DNA of 64,000 nucleotides from Pseudovibrio sp. M1P-2-3 (GTDB lineage Bacteria > Pseudomonadota > Alphaproteobacteria > Rhizobiales > Stappiaceae): the NCBI RefSeq assembly GCF_031501865.1, contig NZ_JARRCW010000001.1, positions 3,431,001 through 3,495,000 on the forward strand. The letters run 5' to 3'. The translations under genes and the position numbers were made by a program. Position 1 is the first letter of the stretch. Every line of letters begins with the position of its first letter. This document shows, piece after piece, positions 20,027-28,639 of the stretch. The notes under the pieces were generated by a model, which saw only the letters and a list, made by a program, of their open reading frames with translations, ran no database searches and had not been told where the DNA came from.

Positions 20027-20339
20027 TTCGCAAACTCCGATCCACGAAAAATTATAGGGAAAGTGTCATTCCAGATCATAATGGAGTGTACTTCCTTCAC
20101 GGGATTCACTTACTTGGCGATTACGCCAAAGATTACTGACGAGTACACACTTCGCAACCGTTTGCCACCTGCAGAAATGGTACAAAAGCCTCACAAAGTC
20201 AGTTGTGAGGCAGCGATTTTCCATTGCATACCTAATTTTATCTCCTTTCGCTCTTATTAGTAAATTAACATTAATCTAAAGTGACTACTTATTTCTCAAC
20301 CCATATTGAGCATCCTTTTTCACCTCAGCAGGAGTTTTG
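20027..20339 (+). other. 313-base gap between tldD and the antiporter
   Basis: No credible gene. It holds the hairpin at 20188-20211, then AT-rich sequence that probably carries the promoter of the antiporter, and AGGAG at 20330-20334 as its ribosome site. Confidence 0.5.
20188..20211 (+). terminator. hairpin downstream of tldD
   Basis: GCCTCACAA and TTGTGAGGC form a perfect nine-pair stem with a six-base loop (AGTCAG), about 160 bases after the tldD stop. Only a short T stretch (GATTTT) follows, so termination is plausible but not certain. Confidence 0.55.
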
Positions 20340-22127
20340 ATGGCCGCTGCACAAATTCCACCTTTCTTTGCAGAGACAATAACTTTTCTCTCAGCAACTG
20401 TGGTCATGGTACCTATAGCGAAACGCTTAGGCCTCGGTTCAATTGTAGGCTACTTGGCGGCAGGTGTTGTTTTAGGACCATTTGGCCTGAACTTTGTCAG
20501 CAAGTCAGAGGAGATTTTGGGCTTTGCAGAGCTCGGCGTCGTCCTTCTATTATTTGTGATCGGCCTTGAGCTGGACCCCCAGCGTCTTTGGAAGATGCGC
20601 CGTGATATTTTTGGCTTGGGCTCCTTGCAAGTTGTAATGAGTGGTATTTTGCTCCTGTTCGCTGGATTACTCTTCTCACTCCCTCTCAATGTTGCCATTG
20701 TCGCGGGCTTCGGACTTGCATTGTCATCCACGGCATTTGCCCTGCAGATTCTTCAGGAACGTGGCCACCTGGGGAGCCCCTATGGTCAACGGGCCTTTGG
20801 TATACTTTTATTGCAAGACATTGCCATTGTTCCCCTTCTAGCCTTGGTGAGTATTCTCGCTCCAAATTCAGATGCAAAGACCTTTTGGGAGGTCACTTCT
20901 GAAATAGGAATGGTCTTGGCGGCAGTGGGGGCCGTTATTGTTGTAGGTCGATATTTCATTTCTCCTCTTTTTCATTTTTTGGCGGCCACTGGCGCTCGGG
21001 AAGTTATGTTAGCCGCAGCCCTATTGGTTGCACTTGGCAGCGCTGGACTTATGCAACTTGTTGGGCTGTCCATGGCTCTAGGAGCCTTCCTGTCAGGCGT
21101 CATGCTCGCTGAATCCTCCTTCAGGCATACACTCGAAGCAGATATTGACCCTTTCCGCTCCCTTCTTATGGGGCTATTTTTTATAGCAGTCGGTATGGCC
21201 CTAAGGTTCGATCTGATCGTTGATCACTGGCAAGTTATAGCTCTTTGTGTACTTGGTCTTATGCTGGCAAAAGGAGCCATTCTCTGGTCACTTTCCCGAA
21301 TTTTCGGATCTTCAAATTCCGATGCCCTTCGCATAGCCGTAACCCTCCCGCAAGGTGGAGAATTTGCCTTTGTGCTCTTCACAGCAGCACTGGCCGTAGG
21401 ATTACTGTCTCCTGAAGTTGCCAACATCCTAACAGCTACTGTTATCTTAAGCATGCTGCTAACCCCTTTGGCCGGTGTTGGGCTCGAGTTGGTGGCAACA
21501 CGAATGAAAGAAGCGGGAACCTCTTCGGAAAAAATCGAAAGTTTTGAGGATGCAGCCCCCCGTGTGCTTATCGTTGGTTTCGGGCGCTTTGGCATGATGG
21601 TAGCGCAGATGCTCACCTCAGAAGGCATCAGTGTTACTGCTCTTGAGAACCGACCAGACCGAATTGAATATGCAAAAAAGCTTGGCTACAAAATTTACTA
21701 TGGCGATGCTACACGTGCTGACGTTCTAAAAGCAGCGGGCGGAGAAAAGGCCACCTTGATAGCCTTATGTATTGAGAATGACGCAGTTATGCGTAGTGCT
21801 GTTCCGCAGATCCGTAGTGTATTTCCAAAAGCGGCCCTCTTTTGCCGCGCCACAGATCGTGCTCACGCTATTGATCTGCGAAGATTGGGTGTCGACTTCC
21901 AAATTAGAGAAACCTTTGAATCCAGTGTAGTGTTTGGAAGAACAGCACTCGAATACCTCGGACTGCCCGCAGATCGCATTGAACGCATCGAGGCAGATGT
22001 TAGACTAAGGGATGAGGAGCGCCTCGAGATGCAACTCAAAGGTGATTTTCTATCGGGAGCCGAGAAGCTTCATCAACAAACTCCGCGCGAGACCAAGCAG
22101 GTAAAAAAGGACAAAACGGCATCCTAA
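20340..22127 (+). CDS. CPA2-family potassium/proton antiporter with TrkA-N domain (KefB/KefC-like)
   Basis: About 595 residues from ATG 20340, with AGGAG five bases upstream. The first 390 residues are a CPA2 Na+/H+-exchanger fold with about 12 membrane helices (GYLAAGVVLGPFGLNFV, FALSSTAFALQIL-type core and GGEFAFVLFTAAL). A cytoplasmic RCK/TrkA-N domain follows, with the nucleotide-binding VLIVGFGRFGMMVAQML near residue 405 and YYGDATRADVLKAAG. KefB/KefC exchange K+ for H+ and are gated by glutathione adducts or nucleotides. No ancillary KefF/KefG gene is next to it. A MerR gene follows after 100 bases. Confidence 0.93.
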   Translation: MAAAQIPPFFAETITFLSATVVMVPIAKRLGLGSIVGYLAAGVVLGPFGLNFVSKSEEILGFAELGVVLLLFVIGLELDPQRLWKMRRDIFGLGSLQVVMSGILLLFAGLLFSLPLNVAIVAGFGLALSSTAFALQILQERGHLGSPYGQRAFGILLLQDIAIVPLLALVSILAPNSDAKTFWEVTSEIGMVLAAVGAVIVVGRYFISPLFHFLAATGAREVMLAAALLVALGSAGLMQLVGLSMALGAFLSGVMLAESSFRHTLEADIDPFRSLLMGLFFIAVGMALRFDLIVDHWQVIALCVLGLMLAKGAILWSLSRIFGSSNSDALRIAVTLPQGGEFAFVLFTAALAVGLLSPEVANILTATVILSMLLTPLAGVGLELVATRMKEAGTSSEKIESFEDAAPRVLIVGFGRFGMMVAQMLTSEGISVTALENRPDRIEYAKKLGYKIYYGDATRADVLKAAGGEKATLIALCIENDAVMRSAVPQIRSVFPKAALFCRATDRAHAIDLRRLGVDFQIRETFESSVVFGRTALEYLGLPADRIERIEADVRLRDEERLEMQLKGDFLSGAEKLHQQTPRETKQVKKDKTAS

Positions 22128-22227
22128 TTGCTTCATGAAATGACCGTATGTCCTGACCCAGCTTGAAACAGATGAAATAAACCACATATAACAGGCGCTA
22201 GAAACCAGAGCTCTAGGAAAGATTGTA

Positions 22228-22635
22228 ATGGCAGGTGAATATTCCATTGGCGACCTAGCAAAAGCCACGGGAACAAAAGTTCAGACGATCCGCTACTACG
22301 AAGAACGCGGTATTTTGAGCGCGCCTCCCCGTACAAATGGGGGACAACGCCGCTATAGTCTTCTTCACCTCAAACAGCTTTCCTTTATTCGTCAAGGAAG
22401 GGGCATGGGGTTTTCTCTTGATATGGTATCAGATCTACTACGTCTGAGTGCTCAGCCTAATGCCTTTTGTCAGGAAGCAGATACCATTGCTACAGAGCAC
22501 TTGAAAAACATAGAAAGCCAAATAGAACGCCTGATACTTTTGAGGGATGAGTTAAAACATGTGCTGAAGCAATCCTGTGAAGGCACCGTTGATCACTGCC
22601 GAGTTCTTGAAACACTCTCCGGCGACCCATTGTAA
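22228..22635 (+). CDS. MerR family transcriptional regulator
   Basis: A 135-residue MerR protein. The winged-helix DNA-binding part spans residues 5-75 (YSIGDLAKATGTKVQTIRYYEERG). A dimerisation helix (about 85-115) and a short C-terminal loop follow. C81, C117, H123 and C124 are placed much like the metal-binding cysteines of ZntR/CadR-type sensors, so a thiophilic metal or redox signal is possible. It ends 18 bases before the MATE exporter gene, the most obvious target. It could also act on the antiporter upstream. Confidence 0.9.
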   Translation: MAGEYSIGDLAKATGTKVQTIRYYEERGILSAPPRTNGGQRRYSLLHLKQLSFIRQGRGMGFSLDMVSDLLRLSAQPNAFCQEADTIATEHLKNIESQIERLILLRDELKHVLKQSCEGTVDHCRVLETLSGDPL

Positions 22636-22653
22636 ACAATCGCTGGAATAGTA

Positions 22654-24042
22654 ATGAGTAGTACTTCGTCCCCTAATCAGGCAAAATTCACAACCGGCTC
22701 CACCATGCGTCATGTGCTGGTTATGACTTCGACCGGTTCAATTGGCCTCATAGCCATCTTTCTAGTCGACTTTGCCAATCTTTTTTACATCTCCCACCTC
22801 GGGGTAAGCGAGCTTGCAGCCGCAATCGGCTATGCTGGCACACTTATGTTTTTCAATACCGCAATTGGCGTCGGTCTTTCTATCGCTGCCAGTGCAACTG
22901 TCTCCAGAAAGATAGGGGCTGGCGATAAACAAAGAGCTGGCGAAATGGCCGCGCTGGCAATCGGTACGTCATTCATCATTCCTGCGCTGTTTATAGCGGC
23001 AGTCTATCCCTTTTTAGGGTCGCTCCTCTCAGCTCTTGGAGCGAAGGGGACAGCCTACTCATTTGCGCTTTCTTTTTTGCAGATAGCCATACCGTCCATG
23101 CCGTTTTTGTGTGTTGGTATGACCATGTCTGCACTCCTAAGGTCTGTGGGGGATGCAAAGTGGGCTATGACTTTAACTTTATCAGCTGGCGTAATCACTG
23201 CGTTACTAGATCCACTCTTCATCTTTTGGATGGATCTAGGAACAGATGGCGCTGCAATTGTGTCAGCAATAGCGCGGGTTGGAATGGCCTTGATCGGGGC
23301 ATATGCATGTTTCCATGTTCATAAACTGATCCGTATGCCCAATCTAAGCAATATAGCGTCCGACCTGAAGGCACTCTCTTATGTGGCCGTACCCGCAATT
23401 TTGACCAATATTTCAACGCCTATCGGAAATGCGTGGGTCACCTCTGAGATTGCTCAGTTCGGGGATGAATCTGTCGCAGGCTGGGCAGTCGTCGGGCGCA
23501 TTATTCCCGTAGCTTTTGGCGCTCTATTTGCTCTTTCTGGCGCTGTTGGTCCTATTCTTGGTCAAAATCTCGGGGCAAAACTCCATTTACGTCTCAAGCA
23601 TATTATGCGCGACTCTATCGTATTCGTAGGAATTTATTCGTTCACCGCCTGGGGACTTTTATTCCTGCTCAAAGAGCCAATCGCAACCTTGTTCAATGCT
23701 GAGGGAGAAAGCCGCGCGTTAATTTTGTTTTTCTGCTCTTTTGCGGCTGCCGGTTTTGTGTTCAACGGTGCCTTATTTGTAACAAATGCGGCTTTTAACA
23801 ACCTCGGATATCCATTGTATTCAACTGGATTTAACTGGGCACGTGCCACTATTGGCACCATACCATTTACGGTTATTGGGGGAATGTACTTTGGAGCCAA
23901 TGGAGTTCTTGCCGGGCAGGCAATTGGCGGTATACTGTTTGGCGTTGGTGCTTTATGGCTCTGTATTAGAACCCTGAACAAATTGGTTAAGGCCCAAGAG
24001 GGGCAAACCATTAGTTTCAAGGCATCAGAAATCGCTCAGTAA
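22654..24042 (+). CDS. MATE family efflux transporter
   Basis: A 462-residue membrane protein with about 12 helices and the two-fold MATE repeat. SFLQIAIPSMPFLCVGMTMS and RSVGDAKWAM in the first half correspond to the family's conserved cation-coupled core, and a similar arrangement recurs in the second half (LFVTNAAFNNLGYP, NWARATIGTIPF). MATE pumps export cationic drugs, dyes or metabolites by Na+ or H+ antiport; the substrate is unknown. It sits directly behind a MerR regulator and is probably controlled by it. Confidence 0.92.
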   Translation: MSSTSSPNQAKFTTGSTMRHVLVMTSTGSIGLIAIFLVDFANLFYISHLGVSELAAAIGYAGTLMFFNTAIGVGLSIAASATVSRKIGAGDKQRAGEMAALAIGTSFIIPALFIAAVYPFLGSLLSALGAKGTAYSFALSFLQIAIPSMPFLCVGMTMSALLRSVGDAKWAMTLTLSAGVITALLDPLFIFWMDLGTDGAAIVSAIARVGMALIGAYACFHVHKLIRMPNLSNIASDLKALSYVAVPAILTNISTPIGNAWVTSEIAQFGDESVAGWAVVGRIIPVAFGALFALSGAVGPILGQNLGAKLHLRLKHIMRDSIVFVGIYSFTAWGLLFLLKEPIATLFNAEGESRALILFFCSFAAAGFVFNGALFVTNAAFNNLGYPLYSTGFNWARATIGTIPFTVIGGMYFGANGVLAGQAIGGILFGVGALWLCIRTLNKLVKAQEGQTISFKASEIAQ

Positions 24043-24134
24043 ATTTAGTATGCACAAGCAACAATAAAATATCTGGCTATCTAACAAGTAGCTGGCTATG
24101 ACCGATAGGACATCGGATAACTGGAAAACGAATA

Positions 24135-24356
24135 ATGAACCGTTTCGATAACTCTCAACTGCCCAAGGAAGCGAAGATCCTCTATCTGGATGCAGACTTT
24201 CAAATTGAAAAGCCTGGAACTTTTGTGCGCTGTGCAGTCACAGGCCAAACCATCCCCATCGACGAGCTGAAGTACTGGAGCGTATCACGTCAAGAGGCCT
24301 ACGTTGATTCAGAGGCCGCCTTCAAACGTTTCCTAGAGTGCGACAATCAGCCTTAG
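24135..24356 (+). CDS. DUF2093 domain protein
   Basis: A 73-residue cytoplasmic protein. ILYLDADFQIEKPGTFVRCAVTG and IPIDELKYWSV (given here as separate parts) match the DUF2093 family, which is confined largely to alphaproteobacteria and usually lies next to lpxK. Here it converges on lpxK with a 43-base gap. The family is uncharacterised; the CAVTG segment has a single cysteine, too little for a metal site alone. Confidence 0.9.
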   Translation: MNRFDNSQLPKEAKILYLDADFQIEKPGTFVRCAVTGQTIPIDELKYWSVSRQEAYVDSEAAFKRFLECDNQP

Positions 24357-24399
24357 GTTGCTGCAGTAAGAGCGCGCTCCTTATGTTATTTTTTATGAC

Positions 24400-25485
24400 T
24401 TAAGATGGTTTTCTGTGCAATTGGACGCTGGGGGCATTCTCAATGTTGCGCCATTTTTTTGTTGCAGCAAGTGTGTCCCCTGTGGGCAGTAACCCTACAA
24501 CTGTATCAACAAGCGCGGCATGCTCCTTGATCATCATTGAGACTTCCAAGACAGAAGTTTTGTGCGCCAATTCTCGAAGAGTTTCATTATTACTGCCTTT
24601 AAAACGAACATAATCCTTGGCAGTCGTAACCGGTAGTAGGTTACTCGTGCTGGCTTTTGCGAGAATGTGTTCTGCATCTTCTGGAGAAAATCGGTGATGG
24701 TCCGGAAATTCGATTGTCTCCACAACTTCCGCATTGCAAGATTTCAAAGATTCGAAAAATTTCATGGGGCGGCCAATGCCTGCAAATGCAAGAACCCTTT
24801 CCCCTTCAAGGCTATCTGCAAACCCCGGCTCAATTTGAGCATGGAAGACTGGGGGATTAAACGGCTTGCAGCTGGTATTGAGAACCAGCTCGGCATCCCC
24901 CTCTCCCACGAGTACAATTCCTTTTGCATCAGGAATTTGTTTTTGAAGAGGTGCCCGCAGTGGCCCAGCTGGGAGACATTTTCCGTTCCCGATACCGATA
25001 ACTGAATCCACAAGAACGAAAGAGTAATCCTTGTATAGGGATGGGTTTTGAAATCCGTCATCCATTAAAATAACTTGAACCTCGCCAAGTCTTTCAATGA
25101 ATTTAGCACCCGCGACACGGTCTGCGCTTACAACACATGGACCTGTACGGGCCAAAAGAAGGGCTTCGTCCCCCACGTGCTCGGCCCTGTGAACGCGCGG
25201 GTCGACAAGAATTGGCCCCTGAAGCATCCCCCCGTAACCACGCAGCAGGAAAGCTGGCTTCACGCCCCGTTTTGACAGGGCATCAAACAAAGCAATCGAA
25301 AAAGGCGTTTTCCCTGAACCGCCTACAGTGAAATTACCTGAGCAAACAACCGGAAGAGTAGAATGATAACGAGGAGAGCGTTTCATCGAAAGTGCAGAAA
25401 CACTCCCATACACAGCTCCAAGGGGCGACAGCACTGCTGATTGCCAACTTCCTTTTGTCTTCCACCAGAATGCAGGTGCTTTCAT
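24400..25485 (-). CDS. lpxK: tetraacyldisaccharide 4'-kinase
   Basis: LpxK phosphorylates the 4' position of the lipid A disaccharide at the inner face of the inner membrane. It has 361 residues. An N-terminal membrane-associated segment is followed by the P-loop TVGGSGKTPFSIAL (residues 53-66) and the DDGFQNPSLYKDYSFVLVD segment with the acidic catalytic region. FPDHHRFSPEDA near residue 260 is typical. It is the last gene of the minus-strand envelope unit that includes waaA, so lipid A phosphorylation and Kdo addition are expressed together. Confidence 0.95.
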   Translation of the reverse strand: MKAPAFWWKTKGSWQSAVLSPLGAVYGSVSALSMKRSPRYHSTLPVVCSGNFTVGGSGKTPFSIALFDALSKRGVKPAFLLRGYGGMLQGPILVDPRVHRAEHVGDEALLLARTGPCVVSADRVAGAKFIERLGEVQVILMDDGFQNPSLYKDYSFVLVDSVIGIGNGKCLPAGPLRAPLQKQIPDAKGIVLVGEGDAELVLNTSCKPFNPPVFHAQIEPGFADSLEGERVLAFAGIGRPMKFFESLKSCNAEVVETIEFPDHHRFSPEDAEHILAKASTSNLLPVTTAKDYVRFKGSNNETLRELAHKTSVLEVSMMIKEHAALVDTVVGLLPTGDTLAATKKWRNIENAPSVQLHRKPS

Positions 25486-25526
25486 TGCAGTTTCCTTGGT
25501 TCACTATCCCAAAACACTATAGGGCT

Positions 25527-26801
25527 CTATTTGTTATTTTCTGGCAAAAATTGTTTCAAGGCGTCTTCTGTTCGAGCTAATGCTCCACTCCCCTCAAGGA
25601 CAAGCTGCTGCGCTTTATCGGAGTACGCCTTTGCCATTGCCGCATCCCCAAGGAATTCTTGCACACTTTTCGTAAGCGAGTGTTTATCTGAAATCATTAC
25701 GACAGCACCAGAACGCTCAAAAGCTTTATAAACCGCTTCATTATTGGCGACTTGTTTACCGCTGATAATGGCACAGCCGAGTTGTGCAGGTTCGAGCAGG
25801 TTATGCCCACCGACAGGGACAAGAGATCCCCCCATAAAAACGATATGAACCAGTTTAAAGAATATACCTAGCTCCCCAAGGCTGTCTGCCAAATATACGT
25901 CACTACCACTTTCAACAGTCTCGTTGCGGGAGCGTTGAGCAACTCGCAAACCGGCGGCCTCCAGCTCTTCGCGAATTAGAAGTCCGCGAGCCGGATGGCG
26001 TGGGACGATGATTGTGAGGAGGTCAGGGTAACTGGCTTTTAAGGCACAGTGAACGCTGGCCACTTCCATCTCTTCGCCTGGATGAGTACTGGCAGCGAGC
26101 CAAACAGGCCGCCCCTTTATCATACATTCCAGTTCTGCAAGCTTGGATTTATCAACCTTCAAGCTTGCTCCGTCAAACTTGATATTTCCGGCGGCATGGA
26201 CTTGCCGAATACCGAGAGCCTTAAAACGAGCGCCATCTTGTGGGGATTGCGCTAGAACAAGCTTGGCGGCCTTAAACACAGACGATGCCAACGGCTTTAG
26301 AAACAACCAACTCTTGAACGACTTTTCAGAAATTCGGCCATTGATAATGGCAAGCGGTATATGCCTCTTCTCGAGTTCAATAAATGTTGTTGGCCAGATT
26401 TCGGATTCAACTGTAACTGCCAGCTCAGGTTTCCAATAATCCAGAAATCTTTGAACAATCCTAGGAGTGTCATAGGGAACGAATTGATGAATAAGTCCTT
26501 CCACATTAGCGGAAGCAACAGTTTCAGCCGAGGTAAGTGTTCCTGTGGTCAAAAGGACATTGTAGTGCTTTTTTAATAGTGAGGAGGCGAGAGGCAAAAT
26601 CGCCATTGTTTCGCCAACGCTTGCGGCGTGAATCCAAATCAGGAAGCCATCAGGGCGAGAATGCGAAGCAATACCAAACCTCTCCCCTTGACGAGAAGGG
26701 TCTTCCTTGCCACGTTTGGCACGCCGTTTGTAAATGGTAGAGAGGACGGGGCCAGCGACTGCCCCCAATCCTCTATAGAGCGAGAGTAAGAGGGATGACA
26801 T
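25527..26801 (-). CDS. waaA: 3-deoxy-D-manno-octulosonic acid (Kdo) transferase
   Basis: WaaA (KdtA, family GT30) adds Kdo from CMP-Kdo to lipid A precursors at the inner membrane. It has 424 residues, with an N-terminal membrane anchor. IHAASVGE near residues 57-64 carries the conserved catalytic acid E64. The C-terminal nucleotide-binding lobe contains LVPVGGHNLLEPAQLG. Its ATG abuts the stop of the upstream acyltransferase gene with no spacer, and lpxK follows after 41 bases. Confidence 0.96.
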   Translation of the reverse strand: MSSLLLSLYRGLGAVAGPVLSTIYKRRAKRGKEDPSRQGERFGIASHSRPDGFLIWIHAASVGETMAILPLASSLLKKHYNVLLTTGTLTSAETVASANVEGLIHQFVPYDTPRIVQRFLDYWKPELAVTVESEIWPTTFIELEKRHIPLAIINGRISEKSFKSWLFLKPLASSVFKAAKLVLAQSPQDGARFKALGIRQVHAAGNIKFDGASLKVDKSKLAELECMIKGRPVWLAASTHPGEEMEVASVHCALKASYPDLLTIIVPRHPARGLLIREELEAAGLRVAQRSRNETVESGSDVYLADSLGELGIFFKLVHIVFMGGSLVPVGGHNLLEPAQLGCAIISGKQVANNEAVYKAFERSGAVVMISDKHSLTKSVQEFLGDAAMAKAYSDKAQQLVLEGSGALARTEDALKQFLPENNK

Positions 26802-27500
26802 CTAGTTGGACCGATCCTTTGCCATACTATAGGCCTTATCAGTCACCGCGTTCATAGCATCCTCAATAATCCGTTGGTATTCAGGTACTTGTTCATCAGG
26901 TAGATCTGACGGAATCTGGATTTCATCCCCCACTGCCATACACATCTTGCTAAATGGTAGATTCAGACTAGCTTTATCCCAGCTATTAAAGTCGTAGTGA
27001 CGACTTGTTGCAATTGCAACAGGAAGTATAGGCGTTCCCGAATGCTTTGCCACAAGAACCATACCCCGACCAACCTTGCGAGCAGGTCCTTTAGGTACAT
27101 CTGCGGTCATCGAAAAGCTATGCCCTTCACGCATACACTTTATCGCTTCAATGAAACCCCGCATTCCACCGCGTTTTGCAATCTGACCGGGACGCTGAGC
27201 ACCTGATCCGCGAATAACGCCCATTCCCAACTTGGAGGCTGCAATTGCATTGATTTCACCGTCTGCACTTTTGGATATCATCACTTTAACCACCCAGTGT
27301 TTTGGGCGGGCAAAAGGTACCAAGAAGTGTTGACCATGCCAAAGACAAATTATGTAGGGCGGCTTGTTGCGCTTTAGTTCATAAAAGTCAGGTGGGTCCA
27401 CATGGAATGTACTGGTCCTGCGAACGAAACGCAGATACCATGCCATCAAGTTTCCAAGAGCGCTCACAACCAAAGGATGGCGGCCCAGTTTTTTCAGCAT
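26802..27500 (-). CDS. lysophospholipid acyltransferase family protein (DUF374)
   Basis: A 232-residue protein with an N-terminal hydrophobic segment and the LPLAT-like DUF374 domain. CLWHGQHFLVPFARP near residue 55 stands where other acyltransferases have HX4D, and the MTADVPKGPARKVGRGMV segment matches the family core. It is a fixed neighbour of waaA in alphaproteobacteria, which suggests a role in lipid A or phospholipid acylation at the inner membrane. The exact reaction has not been settled. The DUF4170 gene lies 61 bases upstream. Confidence 0.9.
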   Translation of the reverse strand: MLKKLGRHPLVVSALGNLMAWYLRFVRRTSTFHVDPPDFYELKRNKPPYIICLWHGQHFLVPFARPKHWVVKVMISKSADGEINAIAASKLGMGVIRGSGAQRPGQIAKRGGMRGFIEAIKCMREGHSFSMTADVPKGPARKVGRGMVLVAKHSGTPILPVAIATSRHYDFNSWDKASLNLPFSKMCMAVGDEIQIPSDLPDEQVPEYQRIIEDAMNAVTDKAYSMAKDRSN

Positions 27501-27561
27501 TAATACAATCTCTCAATACTAGAAATCGGGCACATTAAAGCCACCATAATTCAAATAGAGT

Positions 27562-27798
27562 CTACGCTTTTTGCGGGTCCAGAAGACGGTGCATATGTAC
27601 AATAAAATAGCGCATATGTGCGTTATCTACAGTTCCTTGCGCTTTTGCTTTCCAGGCTGCATGGGCAGTTTCGTAGTCTGGAAAAATACCAACAACATCC
27701 AACTTACCCAAGTCGCGGAAAGTTACATCCGTTGGGTCGGTCAGTTCACCACCAAATACGAGATGAAGTAATTGTTTAGAGCTTTCCTGCTGACCCAT
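27562..27798 (-). CDS. DUF4170 domain protein
   Basis: A 78-residue protein from ATG 27798, which has AGGAG about seven bases upstream. A longer frame to 27864 would overlap cysQ and lacks a site. LHLVFGGELTDP, DLGKLDVVGIFPDY and RYFIVHMHRLLDP are the DUF4170 pattern. It is a conserved alphaproteobacterial protein of unknown function and a constant member of the cysQ-waaA-lpxK neighbourhood, so a link to envelope synthesis is likely but untested. Confidence 0.9.
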   Translation of the reverse strand: MGQQESSKQLLHLVFGGELTDPTDVTFRDLGKLDVVGIFPDYETAHAAWKAKAQGTVDNAHMRYFIVHMHRLLDPQKA

Positions 27799-27850
27799 TG
27801 TTCTTCTCCTATATATTATTTTTATAAATCGAGAGAAGAGCTTTATACCT

Positions 27851-28639
27851 TCAATTCTTCTCAACGATTCCTTGAAGCTTTTTAACCAGTCTGTCAGAAG
27901 ATGCTATAAGGGCCGGCTGTTTTATGGCAGATTTGTTGTAGAGAAGTTGAGAACCATCACCACTTACCACTCGCCCACCAGATTCTTGAAGAATGACATC
28001 TGCTGCCGCCAGATCCCAATCTTGTGCTTTTGACCTTGTTACGCTCGCTTCTAGCTCTCCAGCTGCAACCATGACTATTCTATAGGCCAGAGAACGTAAG
28101 TAGGGCTGTTTGGAAAGCTCCAGCCCCTTTACACTATCTCTATTGAAAAATGAGCCGGGCGCAACCACTCGAGCTCCACGCGTCTCTTCTTTTTGCGAGA
28201 CTGAAGTGGGCTCACCATTCAAAGTTGCTCCCCTACCCTGAATAGCTACAAACAACTGCTCACGCATTGGGCAATAAATAACCCCCACAACTGGACGACC
28301 GTCCTGAACAACAGCTAAAGACAAGCACCATTCTGTCCCCCCCTCCAAAAAGGCGCGGGTACCATCGATGGGATCCACAACAAAGGTTCTGTTACACTTC
28401 AGGCGCTCTGTGTTATCTTCCGTTTCTTCCGATAACCAGCCATAATCGGGACGAGCCCCCATGAGGGTTTCACGTAGAAAGTTATCAACTTCCACGTCTG
28501 CCACGGATACAGGAGAGGCGTCTTCCTTCTGCCAGCTCCGTGGCTTCGAACCAAAATGTGCTTTTGCTTTTTCACCACCTTCAAGAGCCGCAGCTATCAA
28601 GATTTCGACGTCCAGCTTATTGATATCAGCTTCCGGCAA
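27851..28639 (-). CDS. cysQ: 3'(2'),5'-bisphosphate nucleotidase CysQ / inositol monophosphatase family
   Basis: A 262-residue Mg2+-dependent phosphatase. The metal site is visible as LSEETED (about residues 69-75), DPIDGTRAFLEG (89-100) and DWDLAAADVILQESGG (near 212-227). CysQ removes 3'-phosphoadenosine 5'-phosphate left by sulfation reactions; inositol monophosphatase activity is the alternative and cannot be excluded. The start overlaps the end of pmbA by 14 bases, so the two are coupled. Confidence 0.9.
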   Translation of the reverse strand: MPEADINKLDVEILIAAALEGGEKAKAHFGSKPRSWQKEDASPVSVADVEVDNFLRETLMGARPDYGWLSEETEDNTERLKCNRTFVVDPIDGTRAFLEGGTEWCLSLAVVQDGRPVVGVIYCPMREQLFVAIQGRGATLNGEPTSVSQKEETRGARVVAPGSFFNRDSVKGLELSKQPYLRSLAYRIVMVAAGELEASVTRSKAQDWDLAAADVILQESGGRVVSGDGSQLLYNKSAIKQPALIASSDRLVKKLQGIVEKN